Shown here one piece after another: positions 34,704-42,059 of a DNA stretch of 64,000 nucleotides. How positions within the stretch are numbered: the stretch's first letter is position 1; each line of letters opens with the position of its first letter. The translations under genes were made by a program, and so were the position numbers. This stretch comes from Zoogloeaceae bacterium (GTDB lineage: Bacteria; Pseudomonadota; Gammaproteobacteria; Burkholderiales; Rhodocyclaceae). Under the pieces are notes generated by a model, which saw only the letters and a program-made list of their open reading frames with translations, made no database searches and had not been told where the DNA came from. The stretch lies in the NCBI GenBank assembly GCA_024235675.1, contig JACKLZ010000001.1, forward strand, positions 1-64,000, in the 5' to 3' direction.

Positions 34704-37700
34704 TGGCCGGCCTCCGCGATCCAGTGCCTGATTTGCCGCGCTTGCCGGCGTCGACGCCAGATCAGCAGCAGCGGCCACGAGCCGATCGCGGCCAGCAAGG
34801 CGTAGGTCCACAGTTGCGGCGGGGGTTCGGGCGGGCGCAGCGGCAGCGGGTAGGGCGGCACGCGCCAGATCTGCGCGCCGCCGGCAGGGGCCGGCTCGCT
34901 CGCCGCGCGTGTGTCGGAACCACTGGATTGCGTTTGGGCATAGCCTTCCACGGTGACGCGGGGTGTCGCATTCTGGCGTGTTTGCGGCGCGGCGTCTTGC
35001 GCCAGCACAATTGCCGACTCGGCGGCTTGCGCGGTGGGAATGAGGTCACGCAGAAGCGAATCGAATGCCACGCGGGCGCCGGAATTCTGGAGCGACTTTT
35101 GTGCTGGCGCCTGCTGGTTTTGCGGCGGTGTGATCTGCTTTTGCCGTGGCGGCGCCTTTTTTTGTGGCGTGCTGCGGGCGGGAGGCGCTTCAGGTGTTTC
35201 TGTTGGTGGCGCAACAGACTGCGCGTTGCTGTTTTCAGTGTCTCCTGGCGTTTGAATCGCCGTGGTATTGGCAGGCGGACCGCCGACTTCGTCGAGTTGC
35301 GGCGCAATGACTGGTTGATCGGCGCGCCAGGCCGTCACGATCCGCTCACCGTCGGGACTGAAGGTCGCGCTCCAGATGCCGCCCGGGTGAGTGATCGGCG
35401 TGCCGAGCGGCGCGCCGCTACCGGCACTCCACAGGCGGGCGTTGCCGTCCAGACCGGCGGTCAGGATTTGTTCGCCGTCGGGGCTGTATGACGCGGCAAG
35501 CACCAGGGCGTCATGTGACAGCGCGCTACCCAGTGCAGCGCCGGACGCCGCATCCCAGCGCCGGGCGAGATCACCGGCGGTGGTGAGGACCTGCGTTCCG
35601 TCGGGACTGAAGGTTGCGCCACCGACGACGTCGGCGTGCTCCAGCGTGTGCAGCCGCTCGCCGTCGGCGACCCGCCACAGCCCGGCGGTCTTGTCGGCGC
35701 TGGCGGTGATGATGGTCTGCCCGTCCGGGCTGAAGGCCGCGTCGCGCACCGGGGCGCTGTGGGTCAGCGTGTGGGTGTAGGCGCCGCTGTCTACGATCCA
35801 GATGCGTGCCGTATGGTCTTCGCTGGCCGTGACCAACTGTTTGCCGCTCGGGCTGAAGCGGGCGAGATTGACCGGCGCCGTGTGTTCGAGGGGGGCGCTG
35901 ATCGGTGCACCGGTGCGGGCGTCCCAGAGGCGAGCGGTTTTGTCCAGGCTGGCGGTCGCCAACAGTGTGCCGTCCGGGCTGAACGCAATATGTAAAACGG
36001 GCGCCGCATGATCCAAGGCAGGGCCGAGGGCCTCGCCTGTGCGGGCATTCCACAGCCGTGCCTGGCCATCGGCACTGGCGGTGGCGACGCGTGAGCCGTC
36101 GGGGCTGAATGCGACATCCAGCACCGTGCCCTGGTGGGCCATGGCCGCACCCAGCGCTTCTCCGTTGCCGGCGTCCCACACGCGGGCGGTATTGCCCGCG
36201 GCGGTGAGCACTTTTTTGCCGTCGGGGCTGAACACGGCGTCGTTGGTCCCGTTGGTGCTATTGAAGAGAGTGAGTGCGCTGGCGTCCGCCCGGGTTTCCC
36301 AGAACCGAAGCGTGCCGTCCGCGCCGCCCGAGACCACCTGCGCGCCGTCGGCGCTGAAGGCGACGCTATTGACCGGGCCCGCATGGCCGCGCATCGGTGA
36401 GCCGACCGCTTCGCCGGTCTTGGCATCCCACAGGCGCAGGCTGGCATCGCTGCTGGCCGACAGGATGTAGGCGCTATCGGGGCTGAAGGCCGCGCTGGTG
36501 ATCTCGTCTTCGTGGCCGGCCATGGGTGGCCCGATGGTTTTCCCGGTATTGATATCCCATTGCTGGACGATGCCGTTTCTGCTGCCGATCACGAGGCGGC
36601 GGCTGTCGCGGCTGAAGGCGACGCTGGTGACCGGGGCCCTGGCCTGGAGTGCCTGGTTGATGGCTTCGCCGGTGGCGATGTTCCACAGGCGGACGGTGGT
36701 GTCGGCGCCGCCGGTGGCGACAGTGGCACCGTCCGCGCTGAAAGCCAGACTCGTGATTGCGCTTGAGTGGGCTTTCGTTTCGACACTCTCACCAATGTTT
36801 ACGTTAAACAGCCGTAGCATGCCATCGGCAGTGCCGGTCGCCATGTGGCTGTTATCGGCGCTCCACGCGACAGGGGTGACGGGGTTTACCCAGATGGCGA
36901 CTTTGTCTGCTGTCAATAGTGTGCCGATCAGCTGGCCGGTGCGGGCGTCCCATTGGCGTCGTCCGCCGTCCCAGTCGGTCGAGATGATTGTCGTGCCGTC
37001 GGCGCCATACGCGACGGCGCGTATCGAGGCAGCTTGCACGCCGCCGATCCAGCGGCCTTGTTCGGCGTACAGCGCATCTCGCCAGTCGGCCGGGAGGGAG
37101 TCGGGCGGGGTGCGCTGGGCTGCGATGGTGAGCGCCGCGCCGGCGGCGAGGACGCCCGCGGAGACGAGCAGCGCGCGTCGCGAGCTGCCGTAGAAACTCA
37201 GGCCATTGCGCCACAGCAGGCGGTCGCGCCAGGCGGTGAGCCATTCGTGCCACAGGCCGCTGCGCTGGCGCACGGGCAACTGGGCCAGCCAGCCCGACCA
37301 TTCGCGGGGCGCGCGCAGCATCAGCTGGCGCGGCGTGTGGCCGGCGAGGTAGCCAAGGTAGAGTGTGTCGGCGGCGGTGTCGGTGGTGGTGGGCTGGGCG
37401 CGGCCCAGTGGCCCCGGCGGCTCTTCGAGACTGAGGGCGTCGTCGCCCCGGGCATCGAGCTGAATCTGGCCGAGCTTGCCGCGCACCACGGTGCGGACTT
37501 CTTCCTGCACGCTGGGCGAGAGGCTGTCGAGCAGGGCCAGGCGCAGCCAGTCAGGCATGTGCTGGCGACGCAGCCAGGGCAGCATGGCCAGGCGCGGGTA
37601 GTCGTTGGCGATGTAGTCGGCCAGGTCTTCGGGCCGCAGTTTGGCGTTGAGGTAGTACTGCTCGCCGAGCAGCAGGGTCAGCTCCCAGCGCACGATGGGC

Positions 37701-39283
37701 GGTACGGCGCAGGCGCATAGCCAGTAGTAGCCGTTTTCGCCGAGGTAGTACTTGAGTTGTTCGAGTAGTTCGGTGAGGCCGTCGATGGGGGTGTCGGGGT
37801 CGAGCAGGGCGTCGATGCGGTCGTCGGCCTCGAGCGCCCGCAGGCGGGCCGGATAGCGTTGCGCGCGGCTGAGGGTAAAGCGCGGCAGGCGGCCGGTGAC
37901 CACCAGTTCGGCCCATGCGGCGAGCGCCGCCTCGTCCAGCGGCAGCACGTAGAAACCGGGGTCGGTGGGGCGTTCGCGGCGTTCGATGGCGTCTTCGCGC
38001 GCGCCCCAGTGGCGCGGTTCGACGGGGGTGAACATGACGCGCTGCGGCCAGCGATGGAAGCGCGCGCGGGCCGCCCAGTCGCGCCACTGGTGATCGGCGT
38101 CGATCAGCAGGTGGCCGTCGGAGACGATGACCAGGCGCTGGCCGACGGGCGGTGTTGGCAGGCGGTCGAGGGCTTCGCCATCGTCGCCGTCGAGTTGCCA
38201 GCCGGTGCCGGTGGGGCGGCAGACGAGCGCGGTGTGCGCCTCGGCGTCGAGGCGCGCGAGTCGGATGTCGACATCGATGCCGTGTTTTCGCAGGCGCTCG
38301 GCCCAGTGGTAGAACATGCGCCCGCGCGGGTCGTTGATCAATTGATGCGGTGTCTGACCGGCGTCGGGGGCGACCTCGACGATGAGCAGATAGGAGGGGC
38401 GCAGGCGGGCGTCGCGATGGCGCAGGCTGAGCACGCCGAGGCGGCGCGCGGTGGCTTCGATGGTGCGGCCAATGTGCAGCGGCGGTCGGCGTTGCAAGCG
38501 GCTGCGCGCGGTGGCCGGGCCGGCGACATGGCGTTCCAGCCGGGCCTGGATGTCGGCGGACAGCGGTGGCACGATGCGCCGGGCTTCTTCGCGCAGGCTG
38601 GTCAGATCGAGCGGCACGCGACGTCCGCTGCGCCGCGCGTGGCCCAACCAGGGCGTGGCCAGCGGCAGCGTGAGGCCGAGCATGCCCAGCACGCCGAGGC
38701 CGAGCAGGGCGCCCGCTACCCACGGGCGCAATTCCCGGTTGTAGCGCACGGCGGGGTAATAGCCGGTAAATCGATGGGGTGTCTTTTTGACCACCGGTGT
38801 GGGGGGCGGCGATGGCGTTGTCGGCGTTGCGATACTGGATTTGGGCGCCTCAGACACCGTTGGCTTCTGGGTGGGGATCTGGCGTGAATCCCACCAGGCC
38901 AGCAGCACGATGATGGCAAAGACCAGGCCCGCCAGATTGCGCCAGATCGGCACTCGCGGGGGCGTGGCGGCGGCGGTGGCGGTGTCGGGTGTGTCGACCA
39001 CCGGGGCGCGCTGTGGCCGGCGAGCGTTTGCCCATTCGCGAAACACGGCGTCGAAGCGCGCCTGATCTTCCACGCGCTTGCACAGCACCGGGCGCAGCTT
39101 GGGGATCAGCCAGGCGGGGTCGTCTGGCGCGGTGCGTGGTGAGTCGCCGTGCGCCAGATGTGTGATCAGGCGTGCCGCGTCGACCGCCTCGGCCGGACCG
39201 ACCGGGAAGCCGCGCGCGCTCAGAAAGACAATCAGGCCGTCGATACCGCCGCCCGGGGTCAGCGCGTCCGCCGGGGTGCTCAT
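34700..39283 (-). CDS. Giant membrane-anchored vWA-like / WD40 repeat protein (SAV_2336-like N-terminal region)
   Basis: 1527 residues. The order is: a helical N-terminus (about 14-85, GLIVFLSARGFPVGPAEAV) like that preceding CoxE-type vWA domains; a transmembrane helix (about 116-131); a Pro-rich linker; a second helix (188-210); a vWA-like alpha/beta region (about 295-450, SYLLIVEVAPD, RLVIVSDGHLL, QRVMFTPVEPRHWG) resembling the actinobacterial SAV_2336 N-terminal family; a helical region to 690; a third helix (703-722); 13-14 WD40 repeats (about 750-1335, core FSPDG...RLWDA), enough for two seven-blade propellers; a Pro/Gln-rich stretch; and a C-terminal helix (about 1489-1506) with a basic tail. 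The usual vWA metal motif DxSxS is not seen. It likely senses or scaffolds with the MoxR ATPase encoded just upstream. It overlaps both neighbours by 4 bases. Confidence 0.7.
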   Translation of the reverse strand: MSTPADALTPGGGIDGLIVFLSARGFPVGPAEAVDAARLITHLAHGDSPRTAPDDPAWLIPKLRPVLCKRVEDQARFDAVFREWANARRPQRAPVVDTPDTATAAATPPRVPIWRNLAGLVFAIIVLLAWWDSRQIPTQKPTVSEAPKSSIATPTTPSPPPTPVVKKTPHRFTGYYPAVRYNRELRPWVAGALLGLGVLGMLGLTLPLATPWLGHARRSGRRVPLDLTSLREEARRIVPPLSADIQARLERHVAGPATARSRLQRRPPLHIGRTIEATARRLGVLSLRHRDARLRPSYLLIVEVAPDAGQTPHQLINDPRGRMFYHWAERLRKHGIDVDIRLARLDAEAHTALVCRPTGTGWQLDGDDGEALDRLPTPPVGQRLVIVSDGHLLIDADHQWRDWAARARFHRWPQRVMFTPVEPRHWGAREDAIERRERPTDPGFYVLPLDEAALAAWAELVVTGRLPRFTLSRAQRYPARLRALEADDRIDALLDPDTPIDGLTELLEQLKYYLGENGYYWLCACAVPPIVRWELTLLLGEQYYLNAKLRPEDLADYIANDYPRLAMLPWLRRQHMPDWLRLALLDSLSPSVQEEVRTVVRGKLGQIQLDARGDDALSLEEPPGPLGRAQPTTTDTAADTLYLGYLAGHTPRQLMLRAPREWSGWLAQLPVRQRSGLWHEWLTAWRDRLLWRNGLSFYGSSRRALLVSAGVLAAGAALTIAAQRTPPDSLPADWRDALYAEQGRWIGGVQAASIRAVAYGADGTTIISTDWDGGRRQWDARTGQLIGTLLTADKVAIWVNPVTPVAWSADNSHMATGTADGMLRLFNVNIGESVETKAHSSAITSLAFSADGATVATGGADTTVRLWNIATGEAINQALQARAPVTSVAFSRDSRRLVIGSRNGIVQQWDINTGKTIGPPMAGHEDEITSAAFSPDSAYILSASSDASLRLWDAKTGEAVGSPMRGHAGPVNSVAFSADGAQVVSGGADGTLRFWETRADASALTLFNSTNGTNDAVFSPDGKKVLTAAGNTARVWDAGNGEALGAAMAHQGTVLDVAFSPDGSRVATASADGQARLWNARTGEALGPALDHAAPVLHIAFSPDGTLLATASLDKTARLWDARTGAPISAPLEHTAPVNLARFSPSGKQLVTASEDHTARIWIVDSGAYTHTLTHSAPVRDAAFSPDGQTIITASADKTAGLWRVADGERLHTLEHADVVGGATFSPDGTQVLTTAGDLARRWDAASGAALGSALSHDALVLAASYSPDGEQILTAGLDGNARLWSAGSGAPLGTPITHPGGIWSATFSPDGERIVTAWRADQPVIAPQLDEVGGPPANTTAIQTPGDTENSNAQSVAPPTETPEAPPARSTPQKKAPPRQKQITPPQNQQAPAQKSLQNSGARVAFDSLLRDLIPTAQAAESAIVLAQDAAPQTRQNATPRVTVEGYAQTQSSGSDTRAASEPAPAGGAQIWRVPPYPLPLRPPEPPPQLWTYALLAAIGSWPLLLIWRRRRQARQIRHWIAEAGQ

Positions 39284-40413
39284 GCCGTCCCGGTGCCCAG
39301 GTCGAGGCCGAAGCGTTTGAGCCGCGAGATCAGCGTCTGGCGATCATCCTGGTGCTTGAGAATCGTGCCCAGGCTGCGGCCGATCAAGGCTGCGTTCGCC
39401 TTCAGATCGCCCTGTGCGTCGGCCTGGTAGCGGGCCAGCGCGTTGGCCCAGTCGATGAGTTCCGAAGTGCCCGGTCGGTAGGCCAGATGGGCGGCGCGTT
39501 CGTCGCGGTATTCAACGAAGAAGCTCAGCAAGTCCTGATAGAAGGGCGCGAGCTGGTCGATGGCGCCGGCGCCCGTCGCGCCACGGGACGGGCCGCCCAG
39601 CGCGGCGGGCACTCGCAGACGGAGGATTTCGGCGAGCTTTTCCTGCGTGGGATCGGGAATGTTGTAGTACACGCAGCGACGCAGGAAGGGGTCGGGCAGG
39701 TCGCGTTCGGAGTTGCTGGTGATGATCACGATCGGCTTGAGTGTGTCGTCATTGGGCGCCGACACGAGGTGGTTGCGCATTTCGCGGATGCGGAAGGCCA
39801 TGCGTTCGATGCCGTTGAGCAAATCGTTGGGCACGTCGCGTGCGGCTTTGTCGATTTCGTCGATCAGCACCACGCTGCGCCGCGCTTCGTCGATCGGTGC
39901 GTCCTCGGTTGGGTTTTCGCTGACCCGCATCGCTTGCGTGTTGCGCCGATCCCAGTCGATCAATCGGGCGTGAGCCTGTGGATTGGCATGGAGAATCGCC
40001 TTGCCCAGCGCGCCGAAGCTCAGAAAGTGTTGCGGCGGACGCGGTTCGTTGCCGCCACGCAGTTGCGCATCGGCCATTTGTGCAATCAGGTCGAAGCGAT
40101 AGAACAACTCCTGCGCCTCGGTCAGCGACTGGCTTTCAAAACGCAGTACCGGGCCCAGGCCCAATTCCCAGGCGATGCGTTCGGCCAGCTCGCTCTTGCC
40201 GGTGCCTGGGCGGCCGGTGAGCAGCAGCGGCTTGGCCAGGATGAGCGCCGTATTGACCGCTTCGACCAGGCCTTCGTCGGCGCTGTAACCGGCCGGATGG
40301 CCGGGCACGGCGGGGTCGCTGGCCGGCGCGTAGCCTTCGCGCAGCCACGGGCCGGTCGCCGGCGGCGTTCCTCTACCAACGAAGTGCGTTCGTGCGGGAT
40401 CAGGGCGTGTCAT
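39280..40413 (-). CDS. MoxR-type AAA+ ATPase
   Basis: A 377-residue ATPase. Walker A is GRPGTGKS (67-74), Walker B is VVLIDEID (181-188), and the sensor/arginine-finger region is ITSNSERDLPDPFLRRC (231-247). MoxR ATPases work as chaperone-like motors with vWA-domain partners; the vWA-like giant protein is encoded immediately downstream (4-base overlap), which fits. An insertion between Walker A and B (about 110-175) is longer than in housekeeping MoxR. Its 5' end overlaps the TIR-like gene by 14 bases. Family assignment is firm; the role in defence or signalling is inferred. Confidence 0.88.
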   Translation of the reverse strand: MTRPDPARTHFVGRGTPPATGPWLREGYAPASDPAVPGHPAGYSADEGLVEAVNTALILAKPLLLTGRPGTGKSELAERIAWELGLGPVLRFESQSLTEAQELFYRFDLIAQMADAQLRGGNEPRPPQHFLSFGALGKAILHANPQAHARLIDWDRRNTQAMRVSENPTEDAPIDEARRSVVLIDEIDKAARDVPNDLLNGIERMAFRIREMRNHLVSAPNDDTLKPIVIITSNSERDLPDPFLRRCVYYNIPDPTQEKLAEILRLRVPAALGGPSRGATGAGAIDQLAPFYQDLLSFFVEYRDERAAHLAYRPGTSELIDWANALARYQADAQGDLKANAALIGRSLGTILKHQDDRQTLISRLKRFGLDLGTGTA

Positions 40414-41017
40414 CGGGCGAATCTCCGGCGGGGTGGGTACAGGGGGTGCATAAGTCGGGGTGTTTGAGGATCTGGTCGATACGGCGCCCCATGTCGTCGT
40501 TGAACTCCTGTATCGAACGGGCGGTGTCGCTGGGTAGGGGGATGCGGTCGTTCTCGCCGCCCCAGCCGTGCCACCAGTCGAAATCCAGGTGGGCGATGTT
40601 CGCTTTGCGGAAGCTCACCCGATGCAGGGCGATGGCCTCGACCGGGAAGATCCACATGGTCAGTTTGTCCGGTGGCTGGGCGCTGGCTTTGGTGTCGATG
40701 AAGTAGAGCAGGTCTGGCGCTTCGTCCGTGTCGCTGGCCGTTTTGGCGTGCAGCAGATAGTCGGTAGTGAAGATGGCGACGAAGTCGGTCGCCTCCGAGC
40801 GGAATTTGCGAATTGCGGCGCTCTCTTCGCCGGCCTGCTGGCCCGGATCACTGGCCACCACCATCAGCATTCGCCCATGGTCGTCCCAGTCCGACAGTTG
40901 CAACCGTGCCTTGAGCTTGCCGAACACTTCGCTGGCCAGCGGGTCCGGTCGCCACGAGACGTAGATCAAGCGGCGACTGTCCTCAACGTCGATAATTTGG
41001 CTGCTCGCGCGTGGCAT
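40400..41017 (-). CDS. Divergent TIR-like protein
   Basis: A 205-residue protein with no firm family. Its layout mirrors the neighbouring TIR protein: a first strand RRLIYVSW (15-22), a helix EVFGKLKARLQ, and a helix-strand unit AAIRKFRSEATDFVAIFTTDYLLHA (split here as AAIRKFRSEATDF and VAIFTTDYLLHA) matching the DEVNAALNGMTHFIALLTDDFWL unit of the TIR gene. The SPxCxxEL glutamate motif of active TIRs is missing, so if it is a TIR it is probably not an NADase. It starts 3 bases after the TIR stop. It may be an adaptor, inhibitor or decoy partner; this is inference from alignment by eye. Confidence 0.55.
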   Translation of the reverse strand: MPRASSQIIDVEDSRRLIYVSWRPDPLASEVFGKLKARLQLSDWDDHGRMLMVVASDPGQQAGEESAAIRKFRSEATDFVAIFTTDYLLHAKTASDTDEAPDLLYFIDTKASAQPPDKLTMWIFPVEAIALHRVSFRKANIAHLDFDWWHGWGGENDRIPLPSDTARSIQEFNDDMGRRIDQILKHPDLCTPCTHPAGDSPDDTP

Positions 41018-41020
41018 GGC

Positions 41021-41566
41021 TCAATGCCCCCGTGCCGGCAGCGTGCGCTCGAAATGGTCGATCAACTGCTTGATCTGGTCGCGCAGGACCGCTTCGTTTT
41101 CCCATTGCAAGCGCACCAATTGTTTGGCGCTGTTGTAGGGGCCGAGAAAATGGATGTCACCGATGCGCTGGACTTTCGGGTCGTCGCTGACCAGCCGCCC
41201 GGCCCGGCGATCGGGGTTCAGGCTGAGCAGATCGGGACGCATGTCGTCGATCAGCACGAACAGCAGGCGGGTCTTCTTGCCGTCTTCGTAGCGGTTGATT
41301 GCCGCGTTCAGCTCCCGACGGCACTCGGGTGACAGCCAGAAGTCGTCGGTCAGCAAGGCGATGAAATGGGTCATCCCGTTCAGTGCCGCGTTGACCTCGT
41401 CCTGCCAGTTGTCGCTTGCGCGTAAGTCCTCGTCGTCGAGAAACACGCGAAAACCGAGCGCGTCGGATACGACCTCAAGCGCATTGCGCAGGCGTCGGGC
41501 GACACGTGTCGAATGCTCGATATGCTTGTAAGAAATGAACACCAGCTCGGCGGGTTCTGCTCTCAT
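41021..41566 (-). CDS. TIR-domain protein
   Basis: A 181-residue protein that is almost entirely a TIR domain. Strand A is LVFISYKH (8-15), followed by a helix; the BB-loop region is FRVFLDDEDLRASDNW (39-54); and the glutamate motif is SPECRREL (79-86), with Glu85 in the position of the catalytic glutamate of NAD-cleaving TIRs. It has no signal peptide, membrane helix or sensor domain, so it would rely on partners for activation. It is the first gene of the five-gene operon. The ATG at 41566 is chosen because GGAGAG lies before it and the fold begins right after; ATGs at 41587 and 41602 are in frame. NADase, cyclase or pure adaptor activity cannot be told from sequence. Confidence 0.85.
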   Translation of the reverse strand: MRAEPAELVFISYKHIEHSTRVARRLRNALEVVSDALGFRVFLDDEDLRASDNWQDEVNAALNGMTHFIALLTDDFWLSPECRRELNAAINRYEDGKKTRLLFVLIDDMRPDLLSLNPDRRAGRLVSDDPKVQRIGDIHFLGPYNSAKQLVRLQWENEAVLRDQIKQLIDHFERTLPARGH

Positions 41567-41660
41567 CGGTGAGGCTCTCCTGATCATGCGCACTGGGCGC
41601 ATGAGATCGATGCGCCGGAGCGGATTTCGAAGGGCGAGCCGCCGGATAACGCGTTCGCAT
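41475..41660 (-). CDS. Possible leader ORF overlapping the TIR gene start
   Basis: A 61-codon frame starts at ATG 41660 behind a very strong ribosome site (AGGAGGGG on the minus strand, 41666-41673, 5 bases away). It runs across the TIR start and stops 92 bases inside it, in a different frame. The product (MRTRYPAARPSKSAP...) is basic, low in complexity and not recognisable. The strong site may serve to load ribosomes for translational coupling to the TIR gene, or the peptide may be real. Coding status is doubtful. Confidence 0.3.
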   Translation of the reverse strand: MRTRYPAARPSKSAPAHRSHAPSAHDQESLTDESRTRRAGVHFLQAYRAFDTCRPTPAQCA

Positions 41661-41678
41661 AGCTGCCCCTCCTGTGTT

Positions 41679-41713
41679 CATTCAAGCACTTGCGCCCGCT
41701 CATTCAAGTGAAT
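41679..41713. promoter_or_regulatory. Direct repeat and palindrome upstream of the TIR operon
   Basis: CATTCAAG occurs at 41679-41686 and again at 41701-41708, 22 bases (two helix turns) apart. The second copy is part of a perfect palindrome ATTCA-AG-TGAAT (41702-41713). It lies 113-147 bases before the TIR start. It looks like a protein-binding site for controlling the operon, but no regulator gene is next to it. Confidence 0.35.
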
Positions 41714-42059
41714 TGGTGCCGAATTTGCGCTGTAAGCCGTTGCCGTTCGGCTGTGGTGGCAATTCCGAATGCGTAAGATGGGTGCCGTCAGGGTGAGATG
41801 CTTCGATCGCGATGAGATCGTTGAGGCGTACTTTTCGCCGAGATATCCCCCGCGTGCGAGGCTGGACTGTTGGGCTGGAGGGCCTTGTCAGTGCCAGATC
41901 GATTGCAACAGCCGCGCGTTGAGGTATGCGCTGAGCGCTTGTTGCGTCGAATCGCATCCGCTCGGTCAGTTAAAAATCGACACTTAATCGTGGGGGGGCG
42001 GCGGATTTTGTGGTTGATGCTGGATAATTGCTGTAACGCATCATCTTCAGGATTTGTTT
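41714..42059. other. Gene-free stretch between the TIR operon and the PBP gene
   Basis: About 350 bases lie between two divergently transcribed genes. Short open frames on both strands (for example 41769-41987 plus, 41700-41957 minus) have no convincing ribosome site, no recognisable product and no clear family, so I call no gene. The segment must hold the start signals for both transcription units. A -10-like GATAAT occurs at 42023-42028, about 35 bases before the PBP start, but a matching -35 is not evident. Confidence 0.4.

Noticed and set aside
33295..34731. A 478-codon plus-strand frame opposite the polytopic membrane gene.
   Set aside because: Its product is Ser/Ala/Arg-rich with no domain. 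The minus frame has clear membrane helices and overlaps its neighbours as an operon does.
36000..37000. Repeated DNA units that might look like a CRISPR or satellite array.
   Set aside because: They are degenerate coding repeats of about 120-125 bases for WD40 blades in one open frame, not spaced identical repeats.
40400..41017. Calling the second small protein a firm TIR NADase.
   Set aside because: The strand pattern fits, but the conserved glutamate motif is missing, so only TIR-like is justified.
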